DNA from: Posidonia oceanica
Taxonomy: Eukaryota > Streptophyta > Magnoliopsida > Alismatales > Posidoniaceae
Direction: 5' to 3'
Length of the DNA: 64,000 nucleotides
Assembly (NCBI GenBank): GCA_037176725.1
Contig: JAZBRS010000074.1
Location: forward strand, 64,236,001-64,300,000
Shown: in pieces, positions 33,929 through 45,559 of the stretch
Layout: every line of letters begins with the position of its first letter
How positions within the stretch are numbered: position 1 is the first letter of the stretch
Notes under the pieces: model-generated
What the model saw: the letters and a program-made list of their open reading frames with translations, nothing else
Told to the model about the DNA's origin: nothing
The model's database searches: none
Position numbers and translations under genes: made by a program

Positions 33929-34086
33929 GTATGACAAAAGGACCAACGAATCATGGGAGCCAAAACGCAAGGTGACTACGTCAAACATGGCAGATAGACT
34001 CTGCAAGGGAAAGGAGATTATGAATATGCTTCGTACGTAAAAGGAGAAACAAAGAGTAGTGGATGTGGTACCGGACGAAGGGTCAC
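33929..34086. other. short segment between LTR C and Athila-like element E
   Basis: About 160 bp of unassigned sequence. It may be target DNA of element E, possibly the same Gypsy fragment F that resumes at 44198, but no domain could be recognised in so short a piece. Confidence 0.35.
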
Positions 34087-35296
34087 TACTAAACACATAA
34101 TTCATACATAATTTATTCTCATATTTATTGATTATTGTATATAAATAATGCTACTCGAGGTGTTTTAGTTGATTTTGCAAGAACCTGAAGTATTACAAGT
34201 AAATGCAGATAAAAGAGGAAAAAGAAGATGAAAAGATCAATTATGTCCAATTAAAGATTCAATTTGTGCATTACATATCAAATTCAAATGGATCCGAGAT
34301 GTGCACAATATTCTCAAGAAGCAACCAAAGTTATTCAAATAGAAATTTCAAAATAGAATGATCAATTGGTGGCAGTTGGTGGCCCCTATTATAGAGAGAA
34401 TTCCTAGAATCTAGGGACATCTTTTAAATTGAAGATATTATCTATATTTGTGATTTAAATTTAAAAAAAGATGTAACCCCTATTCATGTCTATAAATATG
34501 GGTATTATCTATGTATTTCATTATCTTCTACTTTGTATACTTCTTCTCCGGGGCCGTTTCTCCAATTGTGGAGTTGAGTTCTGGAAGTTGATTGTATCGG
34601 GTTCGAATGATCAACATTATTAGTTTTATTTTCATTATGTTCCTTTCTTTTTATTTTTGTTTCCTTTTTTCAATCATGTGCTAAATTTCTTTTCTAGTAT
34701 TAGATGAAGCCATGGTAATTTCATGATGGTGTAATTAGTTTTTCTCTCTTCTCTCTTGTTCTTTATGTCATGATCATATATGCTAGACTAACACAACATT
34801 GATTTTCAGTTATGTCGATAAACTTTGATAGGCTAATATTGATTGCATCTTTTTAGTCTATGCTTAGGGAAGAGCAAACTAGGGATCGTGTGTGTTGTCG
34901 TAGTTATATTATGTTATTATTTAATTAAAGCATGCTTTTGTTTCTCTATTCATGTACTTGATAGTCTATCATGTGTTCCACATAGCCTATGCTTGTTAGA
35001 GTAGAATTCTTTAGTTTAATTTTTGAGATTGAAAAGGGAGAGAGAGTGAACTACTTGATCATCATGTTAATTGCATAGTGGATTCAAAATCCTAGACTTC
35101 ATCATACAATTTCAAATATTAAAATCATCACGTTTTCTTTTATTTCACTAAATTCCAATTCCATCTGCATATCTTCCATCATAATTTGACAATTACAATT
35201 AAAATCTAGAATTCACTATTCTCTATGGGATTGACCTGTACTTGCATATGTACTACATAGTACGCCATGCACTTGCGGTATATTTAAAATTTTACA
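34087..35296 (+). mobile_element. 5' LTR of element E
   Basis: Aligns along its length with 42980-44197. The start TACTAAACACATAATTC has lost the canonical TG seen in the right copy (TGATGGACATATAATTC). It ends ..TTTAAAATTTTACA. A TATA box TATAAATA lies at about 34491, followed by CTTCTTCTCCGGGGCCG. Confidence 0.78.
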
Positions 35297-35301
35297 TCAA
35301 G

Positions 35302-35325
35302 TTTTTGACGCCATTGTCTGGGAAT
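35302..35325 (+). promoter_or_regulatory. primer binding site of element E
   Basis: TTTTTGACGCCATTGTCTGG lies shortly after the LTR end. Athila elements commonly have a TTTTTGGCGCCGTTGCCGGG-like PBS; the several differences fit decay. Confidence 0.6.
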
Positions 35326-36417
35326 TGATGTATTCATAGTTTTAATTTTATTTGTCAAGTTATTCTTTTTTATTTTCATTTGTAAAAAAATTGAAAAACA
35401 AAAAGAAAAAGAAACTTTCTGATTTGGGTTTGATGTGTATAAAACAGGGATTGGAGAAGTGAAAAAAAGTCCAAGTAAGTTCTTTACTTCTCAAAATTTT
35501 TGATAAATTTTCCTGAATTTTTCAAGATTATCCCAATTATTATCTGATTCATATATTTTGTTGGATTCTTTTATATCAAAATTTTTAAAAAAAGAGTTAT
35601 TTAAAGTTGAACTTGAATTCAAAATTTTATGATAAGATAGAAACCTACTTTTTAAGACATGCATCATATCTTGTGCATCTAGATATAGATTTTCTATTTT
35701 TGAAATTTAAATTTTATTGTTGGAGATTGCTGGAGAAGAGGTACGTGCTTTTATCTCAATTTCTTACATATTAAAGCACGTAGTTAGTAGGAGAGAACAA
35801 CTTGTTTGTGCATCATTGATTGTATATCATATATCAAACTACCTTAAGGGCAATAACTCATAGCACAAGATAAGGTGGGAATTTCATCACCCTTCCTTGG
35901 CCCACAAATAATCTCCTAGCCTATATTATTGACCCGATCCTATACTAAAATCATTTAGACATTGGCCCTTAGGATTTCGAGCTCAATAGGACAAGATAAC
36001 CCAAGGGTAAATCGGATTTAATATCTTTTGACCTACTTGGTGTCTAGGAAAGTAGTTTAAAAGAAAAGTGGTTATTTAATTAGGTCCGTTGCGTAAGTAT
36101 GAGGAGCCTTCCACTTTTCTTCCACTTACCTTGCTAATTAAGTTAAGAGGTTTTGGTCTGACAATCTTAAACGTTAACTTGGAAGTTAGGAGTTGTCTAG
36201 TTGCTTTAAGGTCAACCTTATTTCTAGGAATTGTTTGACTTATGTGATTAGATTAGGGTTTCTTCATCTCTCCTATCTATAGAATTAGGATTTCACTTCT
36301 CATCTCCTAGAATCTTCTCATCTTCTTAAGGATTTCGTCATCTCTAATATGTGTCAATTGGTTACATTAATTTGAGTTAGAAATTTCATTTTCAAATTTG
36401 AATCCAATAATTTAAAA
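35326..36417 (+). other. element E leader, no gene recognised
   Basis: AT-rich untranslated sequence between the PBS and the gag remnant. No domain-bearing frame and no tandem array were noticed. Confidence 0.45.
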
Positions 36418-37029
36418 ATGGCTGAAATTTTAAAATACTCATCTAAACCCTAAGAGATAGATATTCATATGTTGAAGGAGTATCTAATGAATCAAGTTGG
36501 ATATAGGTCTGAATAATTCAATTATGTGGTCCAAAGACCATGGAATGAGTCAAATGACCCTTATGCTTCAAATTACAATTTAAGATTGAGTCAACCCAAT
36601 TTCTTACAGGCCCAAAGATCATATTGTAGACACCTCATTTTTGACCCTTGTATTAATGGCTCTTCTCTAGTGGACTTAAACCTAGAATACCTAGAAAAAA
36701 CCTCACAAAACCTAGAAAAGACCTCACACAAAATCCTAGGATCCTACACATTAAAACCTAGAAGAAACCCCAGAAGCCCTAGGTTAAACCACTCCCATCT
36801 AAACCCTACAAAACCCTAGGTTTACACTCACATAAAACTCTCACAAAACCTAGGTTAAATCCCTAAGATCCACACAAAAAAGCCCAGGTTAAAATCCTAG
36901 AAACCCACACCCATTTTCCAAATTCAAAACCCTAGAAACTCTCACAAAAACCTAGGAAGAAACCTCACACGTAAACCCTAGCAAAACCCTAGAGGCCCAT
37001 ACACCAAGCCTAAACCCAAAGCCCATCCT

Positions 37030-37560
37030 CTTCTCCTTTTTCTTTTTTTATTTATTCCTTTCTCTATTTCCTTTTTTTTTCTTTCTTTCTTTCTTCTCCT
37101 TCATTACCAATCCAAGCCCACAGTCCATTTCTTTCCTTCTTATTTTCCCTCCTCCTCTAGCCCACACACCAACAGCCCAAACCCAAAGCCCATGTTTTTT
37201 TCTTCTTTCTTTCCTCTTCCTTCTCCTTTCTTCTTCTTTCTCTTCTTCTTCCTTTTTCTTTTTCTTCTTTCCCCACCAACGGCCCAAGCCCACTAGCCTC
37301 CTTCTTCTCCTTTTGCTTTTCTTTCCTCCTTTCTTCCTCTTCCTTTTTTTTTCTCCCTTTTCACAGCCCAAGCCCACCAGCCTCCTTCTTTTCTTTTTTT
37401 CTTCTTTTCTTTCCTCCTTCCTTTCTCTTCCTTTTTTTCTCTCCCTTTTCACGGCCCAAGCCCACAAGCCTCCTTCTTCTTCTTTTTTCCTTCCTCCTTT
37501 CTCCATTACAGCCCGCGACCTATTACCTTCCCTCCTCCTTTCTTCTCTTCTCCTCCACGA
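37030..37560 (+). repeat. polypyrimidine tract in LTR D
   Basis: CTTCTT/TTTCC-rich sequence with three ~100-bp spaced phrases CCCAAGCCCAC. The 231-residue Arg/Lys/Glu/Gly-rich minus frame and the 214-residue plus frame here reflect composition only. Confidence 0.75.
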
Positions 37561-38459
37561 ACCCACAACACTACAACTTACCACTCTTCCTTTCCCTTCA
37601 AAACCAACCCCACAACCACCACTGCAACCGTCACCCCAATTCCCCATTACCCCACGACCACCACCGCCTCCTATGGCAAGAAAACAACCCAAAGGACACC
37701 CAAAAAAGACAGGACTCCTCACACACCCAATGGCAACATACACACATCCTCACAAACCCCTCTTCTTCACAGCAACCCGAATTCCCTCACATCTTCATCA
37801 CAAACAGCAGAACCCATCTTCGATCCACACAGCCCCACATAGCAACACACCACCAAAGCACTCCCTCTCCACCTTCACCAACCTCCCACGAGTCCACTGG
37901 AGAAGCCCACGTCCAGAGAGAGTCACAGAGAGGAGAAAAGAACCAAAAAATCCATAAAGCACCCATTATTTCAAATCCGGGAATTAAGAGGGAAACGTGA
38001 GATCTGACGCCTCCCTGAGCCTCCAGGCACCTCCAGCATCACGCTCCGGTCACGCTTGCCGCTTGCCGCCACCTCCAGCACCTCCTCCACCCGCGCCACT
38101 ACCGGTCGAAGCCACCCGAGGTCGGAAGCCCACTTCGAGAGCTCACTCAGGTAATGGTTGCTCCCCTCAGCCTCGTGACTATCCCTTCTTGCTTCCCAGC
38201 TCATCGCCTGTGCATTTCGTGCCCTGTGGCTCGTTTTTTACCTTGCCAGCCTTCTCCTTCTTCTCCGGCGCCGACTGCCGCCTGCGAGGAAGCCCCGCCG
38301 CACCAGACAGCCCGACGTTCCTCCGAACCGCCTCCAGGCCCTCTCCGGACCCCCAGCAGCTCAGCCGAACGCCACTCGTGCCCCGCCGCCGCCTCTAGTG
38401 CCTCCCCAGCTCTATGGATCGCCGACCAGCCCGCGTCACTGTAGCAACTTAAGGTTTTT

Positions 38460-39680
38460 AAAAGATTTAAATGTTTATGTTAGTACATTGAAATAAAGTC
38501 CTTCAGGTTTTTTTTCTTTTCATTTCAGTACAACTTTTGATTGAAAATCATTTAATTTCTGTTTTAAATCATACTACATTGCATTTTAGTTTAATTGCAC
38601 ATCAGTCTTTCATGCATTCATTCATATCATTTAATTTTTGTTTTAAATCATATTGCATTGCATAAAAGCCCAACAGTTAATTATATTTGCATTCAAGTCT
38701 AGTGCATTTAAATCAATCATTTAACTACTTTCAAAAATCATATTGCATTGCATTTTAGTCCTGTAGTTTATTTTATTTGCACATCAGTCCAATTTACAAT
38801 CAATCCATCATTTAAATGCATGTTTAAACTATATTACATTGCTGAAAAGTCCTGTGAGATAGTTTTATTTCATTTTAGTCCAGTTTACATCCATCAGTTA
38901 TTTAAATGCATGTTTTAAACTATATTACATTGCTGAAAAGTCCTGTGAGATAGTTTTATTTCATTTTAGTCAAGTTTACATCCATCAGTCATTTAAATGC
39001 ATGTTTTAAACTATATTACATTGCTGAAAAGTCTTGTGATCTAGTTTATTTGCACTTTAGTCCAATTTGCATTCATCCATCATTTAAATCACTTTTTTCA
39101 ACTATATTGTATTGCAATAAACCCCTGTGGTTTGTTTTATTTGCATTTAAGTCCATAATGCATTCAAACATCATTTAACTGCTTTATTAAACCATATTGC
39201 ATTGTATTAAAGTCCAATAGTTTATTTTTATTACACATGAGTCCTGATTTTAAACTGTTGCTTGTTTTCATGCCTGCTTTGCATTGCATTTTAAACCCTG
39301 CAGTTTATTCTAATTACATGCAAATCAAAATGCTTAATTTCTGCATGCTTTCACATCTTACTTTGCATTGCAATAAAATTCAATAGTTTATCATATTTGC
39401 ATGTTAGTCCTAAATTTCAACTATTGCATGTTTGCATGTTTGTTTTGCATTGCACATAAGTCCAACATGTTTTCTAAATTGCATGTAAGTCCATTCCTTG
39501 CACCATGGCATGCATATCTTTTAATTAATGCTGCATATTGCCCCTGCTTGCCTACATCACTGCGTCATTAGTTTTTACCATACTTTTACTCTACTGCATT
39601 GCATTTTTCCATGTCATTGCACTTAGGCCCCTGTAATTTACTTTAATTGCATTTAGGTCCCTATGTTTGCACTTTTGCAT
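38460..39680 (+). repeat. ~90-bp AT-rich tandem repeats in LTR D
   Basis: The clearest copies lie at 38800-39040, with CATTTAAATGCATGTTTTAA, ACTATATTACATTGCTGAAA, and AGTCCTGTGAGATAGTTTTA. Later copies decay to TTGCACTTAGGCCCCTG-like phrases. Confidence 0.7.
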
Positions 39681-41325
39681 GCATTACATTCTCATGGCAT
39701 TTGCACATCATCCCTTGCACTTTTCCCAGCACCTTTAGCCTCATTGCATGTAGAATTCATTGCATTGCATGCATACATGGGTATTTTGCATTTAGACCCC
39801 CCATTTAGACCACTATTGCATCTGTATAGGTTTTCATCTGGCCCTTGATCCATCTGATTTGATTTCTGAATAACTTTTGATCGGACCGTTGGATCTTCAC
39901 GATCTAACCATCCTGGTCTTCCTGGTTGAATGATCTTTCATTCCAACCTAAGTTTATTCAGATCAGGCATTAGATCCTCAAGATATGACCACCTGAATCA
40001 CTGCATATCACTCATTGCCTTGTAACTTGCATCGCATGCATTGTTTTCTCGATCTGTCTTCTCGAGCACATAGATCAGGTTTTATCGCCCCTATTTTGCT
40101 TCCCTTTGTTTGTTGTACTCCTGCATTGTATGGTTTTCTACTTCTGCTTTGTTTCCCCTTTGCGTGTCGCTATCTGCATTGCGTGGTTTTACCTGATGTT
40201 TTGTTTCTCGCTTGCATTGCATAGTTTGCTGCTTCTGTTTTGTTTCCCCTTTGCATGTCGCTATCCGCATTGCGTGGTTTTACCCGATGTTTTGTTTCTC
40301 GTTTACATTGCATTTAGAGTAGTGATGCTTACTGTCTGGAGTTCTTACGAACCAGGGCATGTCCCGTTCGGAACACTGATAGCGCTGCTGAGCACATAGG
40401 TTGCACGTTTACTTTCCATCACACATCATGACACCTTGAGCACACATTTGAGCATGTAATTAAAGCATACATGGTATTTAGGCATTCATAGCATGACATA
40501 GCATTCCTCGCCCCTCGGGCGCGTAGTTAAGGCAAGTATTGTCGATAATCCTACATATGTGAGCGAGTTTAGCCTAGAAAGACTGATCCCAGGCGTATCG
40601 AGGGTGCCTAACACTTTTCCCGTGCGTAACAGGAGTCCTTACCCTTTCTCTTTCCCGTAGTGACCATTTTGCCCTCATCCTTGGTACAAGTCATTCATTT
40701 TGCATAGCATTGCATCCATTTGCATGTTTTCAAGCATTTCCTCGGTTTTCCTCGTCTTCCGACTTAATAGACTAGGTGGTGACTCCGTTTCTTGCTTTAT
40801 CTTTGTTTCTCTTCGCCGCTCTTCTAGTGACCTCTCTCTCTCGGGCCCCTCGCTGGTCGAGATTTCAAGACGGGATCGCTACACATATGATGGAGGGTCT
40901 AGCTTCAATCAAGTCCAGTCTCATTACTTTTAACCTTATCCTTATTCAAACCCACAATACTACTCAACCTTCCCTCCTCTAAATTATCAACAAGAAGATG
41001 AAAATAGGTTAACAAGTCTAGAAAAAGGCCTAGAAGAGCTAGTGGAAGCAAGTATAAAACCACCAACCAATTGTTAATGGCTAACACTCAAGCCATAGCT
41101 CGTTTAGAAACGTATGTAGGTCAAGTAATCATTGTTATAAATGAGAGAGAAGAATGGAACTTTCCTGCTCAATTTGTGAACTCTCCCATTCAACCCTGTA
41201 CTATCCAAATAATGCATGAAGTTGAAACCCAAGTACAAGTAGATGAGCCCACTAAAGAACCAATTGGCCAGGTAGACCAATTCATTATAGAGGTTTCCCT
41301 TTCAAGTAATTCAATTGCAAAATAG

Positions 41326-42958
41326 CCTCAACCTATCGTTCTTATGTCTCCACCTGAGCCTTCATCATTACCATCTATTAGAGGACCATTAAAGCTATAT
41401 GTCAAGCCATATCATTCAGCTCTAGTTAATTATAAATTCAAGCCCTCATTCCACATTCAACTAAATTACCTGGGTTATCTTATCTAATTCCATCCATTTG
41501 GGAAATTCATGAAGGCCGATTAAAAGAAGTCCAATGGTGGCTTGAACAGGCAGAAAAAGAATTTGCAAAAGTCAGATCGCCTCCTTGGCCGGATTAAGAT
41601 TGTGCCTCGAAGATTGATGAAGTCATAAATTTTCATGTACCTCAATTGTAAATATGTATAAATTGTACATAACTTTTCTATTATTAGCAGCAGAAGCACT
41701 CCATCCCGATTCAGGTATCATTGTTCTAATTTTATTTTATTTCATTGATCATATCATATAATGTATACATTGAGGACAATGCATGATTTAGGTGTGGGGG
41801 GAGTCTTCTCTGTGTCTCTTTCATTTTTTTGAGTCTTCTTTATGTCTTCTTATTTTCTTATTTCAAAAAAAATATAAAAAAATAAAAAATCCCAAAAAAT
41901 TCAAAAAGATGTTTTTTGTAGGTTAGTTTAGTTTATTTTATTTTCTTTTCATTCAAAAAAAATTGAAAAAAAAAAATGAAAAAAAATTAGGAACTATCCA
42001 CATTGGTCTATGCAGTTAGAAGTGAATTAGTAACCTTGGGTTTGAAGTTCAAATGTAAGGCTGAATAATTGAGAACCTTATGGTTCAAAGCGTAGAGACA
42101 AAATCTGAAAAATAACATCATTTAAAATATTTATAACTTATATGTATCTTATAATGCACTGTCACTCTAGTCCTTAGTTGTGGAAAATAAATGAAGACCT
42201 GAAACACCTTAACAATTAAAAAAAATAATAAGAGAGAGAAAAAAATTAAAATCTAATAATCACTGAGTAACTGGATATCGTGCTTCAGTAAGCATTGATA
42301 TTCACGTAAAAGGTGATTAGAGGATAAAAGAAAAAAAAAAGTCTTGTCTTTGAGGCCTTAGCTACTCGAGTGATTAAGTCCTTAGGGGTGTCTTCACATC
42401 TAGTGACCTAAAATCGTATGGTTTGGGATCCACTAACCTAAAGCTCGCTAAATGGGTAGCTAAGAATAAAGTCTAAGAAAGCAAGACACAGTTCAATGAA
42501 ATAAAATTACTAAGGTGGTAAGATTGGATTTGAAAACCCATGCTAAGGTCTATTTTAGAAACACAAGGTACATATGAGTAAATTTTTTAAAAAAGGTTGT
42601 GAAAAATATGATAGAGTCTCTATGATGACAAGATGAGGATTCTCAATAAAGGTTAAACCGGAGGATTAAGACACTTGGGAACTTTGGATCTTTTTAGTTG
42701 AGTGGGTTAATGTGGATACTGTAGATTTTTCCTTTTCTTTATTTTTCACTTTCTTTATTCTTTGTTCTTGTTCTTCTGGGATTTTGTGGGTAAATCCGCT
42801 GTAAACCCTCACGAGACACCACTCGTCTACTAGGGCAACCTAGAGGTTTAAAGGCTTGTTGCACGTGCTAAGTGCAATCGCGATTCCTGTAAAAGTGAGT
42901 TAGGATTTTCTTGTTGTTCTTAGGTTAGTTTAGAGTCAATTTTGGTCGAGGATTAACA
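41326..42958 (+). other. element E 3' non-coding region
   Basis: It contains a second PPT-like GTGTGGGGGGAGTCTTC (41795) and A-rich runs. About 820 bp (42165-42979) reappear as the reverse complement at 11708-12519 in element G. Nothing coding was seen. Confidence 0.55.
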
Positions 42959-42979
42959 AAAAATAGGTATGGGGGTATT
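42959..42979 (+). promoter_or_regulatory. polypurine tract of element E
   Basis: The tract AAATAGGTATGGGGGTATT lies immediately before the right LTR start TGATGGACAT. Element G has AGATAGGTATTAGGGGTG at the same place. Confidence 0.65.
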
Positions 42980-44197
42980 TGATGGACATATAATTCATAC
43001 ATAATTTATTTCTCATAATTCTTTATTAATGTATATAAATAATGCTACTCGAGGTATTTTAGTTATTTTTGCATGAACTTGAAGTATTACAAGCAAATGC
43101 CGATAAAAGAGGAAAAAGAAGATGAAAAGGTCAATTATATCCAATTAAAGATTCAATTTGTGCATTACATATCAAATTCAAATTCAAATGGATCTTAGAT
43201 GTGCACAATATTCTCAAGAAATAACCAAAGTTATTCAAATAGAAATTCCAAAATAGAATGATCAATTGGTGGTGGTTAGTGGCTCCTATTATGGGGAGAA
43301 TTCCTAAAATCTAGAGACATCTTTTAAATTGAAGATATTATCTATATTTGTGATTTAAATTTTAAAAAAAGATGTAACTCCTATTCATGTCTATAAATAT
43401 AGGGATTATCTATGTATTTCATCATCTTCTACTTTGTATACTTCTTCTCCGGGGCCGCTTCTCTAATTGCAGAGTTGAGTTCTGGAAGTTGATTGTATCA
43501 GGTTTGAATGATCAACATTATTTGTTTTATTTTCATTATGTTCCTTTCTTTTTATTTTTGTTTTCCTTTTTCAATCATGTGCTAAATTCCTTTTCTAGGA
43601 TTAGATGAAGCTATGGTGATTTCATGATGTTATAATTAGTTTTTCTCTCTTCTCTCTTGTGCTTCATGTCATGATCATATATGCTAGACTAGCACAACAT
43701 TGATTTCCAGTTATTTCGATAAACTTTGATAGGTTAATATTGATTACATCTTTTTAGTCTATGCTTAGGGAAGAGTAAATTAGGGATCGTGTGTGTTGTC
43801 GTAGTTATATTATGTTATCATCTAATTAAATCATACTTTTGTTTCTCTATTCATATACTTGATAGTCTATCATGTGTTCCACATAGCCTATGCTTGTTAG
43901 AGTAGAATTCTTTAGTTTGATTTTTGAGATTGAAAAGGAAAAGAGAGTGAACTAATTGATCATCATGTTAATTGCATAGTGGATTCAAAATCCTAGACTT
44001 CATCATACAATTTCAAATATTAAAATCATCACGTTTTCTTTTATGTCACTAAATTCCAATTCCATCTGCATATCTTCCATCATAATTTGACAATTACGAT
44101 TAAAATCTAGAATTCACTATTCTCTGTGGAATCGACCTATACTTACATACGTACTACATAGTATACCGTACACTTACAATATATTTAAAATTTTACT
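42980..44197 (+). mobile_element. 3' LTR of element E
   Basis: Direct copy of 34087-35296 with scattered substitutions. It has a TATA box TATAAATA at about 43392 and CTTCTTCTCCGGGGCCG after it. It ends ..TTTAAAATTTTACT with the final A lost. Confidence 0.78.
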
Positions 44198-45351
44198 GAG
44201 ACCAAAGGCATATAGTTTGGCATAGCCCGCTTTATTCCAGACCACCTCCACGCGAACAGAAGAGGTATTGGGAAATGTGGAAGATACCACTCCTGCAGTC
44301 GTGACTTTGGCTATGGAAATCGACGTGGCCTCAATCGACTCACTGAAGAAAGCATTTGTAGAGAATCTGCTGATTGATATGGCCCAACAATTTTTTTACA
44401 TGCCCACAGATAAGCAATTGATCCATGCAAGGCCACTGTATATGAAGGCTCACCGCTCACCTGAATGACATAAAGTTCAAACGAGTTTTAATAGATAAGA
44501 TTGGTACTTGCAACTTGTTGCCGTTCACAACATTGGAAAAGCTTAGTAAGACAACCGACTGAGCTAATGAAGGCGCACACTGTCATTGAACGTCCTTCAC
44601 AGGGGGACAATTCAGAGACTCATAGCATCATCCCATTGGAAGTGATCATAGGCACTGCGACATCAACAACATCATTCTTCGACATTGAGACACGCAACAG
44701 CTTCATTGCCATTTTGGGGAGAGAATGGCTTCACCACAACAAGTGCATACCATCATCCTCATGTCCACTAGATGATAGCCATGTGGACGAAAAAGGGGAT
44801 TGAGAATGTTGAAGCTGATGACAAGCCATTTACTATGCAAAATGGCACACTTGCAGGAAGCGAATTGGTACAGAAAAGTTCAAGATTATGTACCAGCAAT
44901 AGGATATTCCACCTTAATGGAAGTGTCGCAGCGGATGTATGATATATATATATATATATATATATGGTCGCTAACTGGTAGAGACAGTGAGGAAGAATGA
45001 TGCGCAACGAAGAAAAATTGAAGGCCTATTTATTTAGCCTCAGTAAACAGGTTATTATTGCAAGCATAGACCTAGGACCAAAGAACGAAAGAGCAATTGT
45101 GCACGGTGAGAAAATCTACCTCACCGAATTCGCTGAAATGGTAGCAGAGAAGGTCTCACTAGAACTAGATTATGACCCAGTAGAAGTTCAAGACCCTTTG
45201 AAAGAAGTGAACCTTGGAGCAGATGCCAAACCAAAACTAGTATACATCAGTGGCAAATTGACCACTAAAGAACAAGATATTATGATTGAATTGCTCCAAG
45301 AGTTTAAGGATTGTTTTGCTTGGACATACAAGGAGTTAACAGGCCTACTTA
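44198..45351 (+). pseudogene. Gypsy (Tat-type) polyprotein fragment F: protease and start of RT
   Basis: Across several frames the segment encodes a retropepsin region (LYMKAHLNDIKFKRVLID-like, with the active-site motif decayed to IDKIGT). Then come ELMKAHTVI, IIPLEVIIGTATSTTSFF and LGREWLHHNKCIPS, which are hallmark strings of Tat/Ogre protease. A linker (45001-45348) ends KDCFAWTYKELTGL at the RT N terminus. The RT continues at 49119 beyond the Harbinger element. Many frame breaks show old decay. An (AT)12 microsatellite interrupts it at 44942-44965. Confidence 0.75.
44942..44965. repeat. (AT)n microsatellite
   Basis: Twelve AT dinucleotides in an uninterrupted run inside the decayed Gypsy fragment. 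Confidence 0.95.
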
Positions 45352-45559
45352 GTGTACGTTTGGTACGCTGGAATGGAAGTTGGAATGAATTGGAATGGAA
45401 TGACAAAATTCCATTCCAATGTTTGGTACACAAATAAGCTTCAAATTCCCATGGAAATGGGATTACCTTGGGAATCAAATTTCCATTGAACATGGGAATT
45501 TCATTCCTTCCCAAGAGGTAAGGAATTTGATTCCCATTCCATTGGAAATCATCTCCACT

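Larger units (their letters stand above)
36625..40883 (+). mobile_element. solo LTR D of the Tat-like family (4.26 kb)
   Basis: It starts TGTAGACACCTCATTTTTG and ends GATCGCTACA. Perfect 5-bp duplications CATAT lie at 36620-36624 and 40884-40888. There is no PBS or internal sequence. Layout matches LTR B2: CCTAGGTTAAACC-rich U3, CT-rich tract (37030-37560), GC-rich leader (37950-38450), AT-rich ~90-bp repeats (38460-39680), and the conserved terminal block (about 40576-40655). Confidence 0.9.
36418..41325 (+). pseudogene. Athila-like gag remnant of element E, split by solo LTR D
   Basis: The two parts are 36418-36624 and 40889-41325. When the solo LTR plus one CATAT copy is taken away, the frame reads ..LQAQRSYDGGSSFNQVQSHY without a break. 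This is like the Athila gag region with NDPY..NYN motifs just before it (36553). A following segment with MANTQAIARLETYVGQ and a REEWNFPAQ motif is gag C-terminal-like. Stops occur near 36454, 36513 and 40930, and a frameshift lies near 41070. It is not functional. Confidence 0.65.
34087..44197 (+). mobile_element. Athila-like non-autonomous LTR retrotransposon E
   Basis: Two LTRs of about 1.21 kb flank an internal region. After removal of solo LTR D that region is only ~3.4 kb. The PBS-like GACGCCATTGTCTGGG follows the left LTR and resembles the tRNA-Asp-type PBS of Athila elements with changes. A gag remnant is followed by long non-coding 3' sequence with GTGTGGGGGGAG (41795). Pol is absent. 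The flanking 5-mers GTCAC and GAGAC do not form a convincing target duplication. Confidence 0.72.

Noticed and set aside
37048..37957. 231-residue minus and 214-residue plus ORFs in LTR D
   Set aside because: They come from a CT-rich tract, which gives Lys/Arg/Glu/Gly-rich or Ser/Phe/Pro-rich frames without domain signal.
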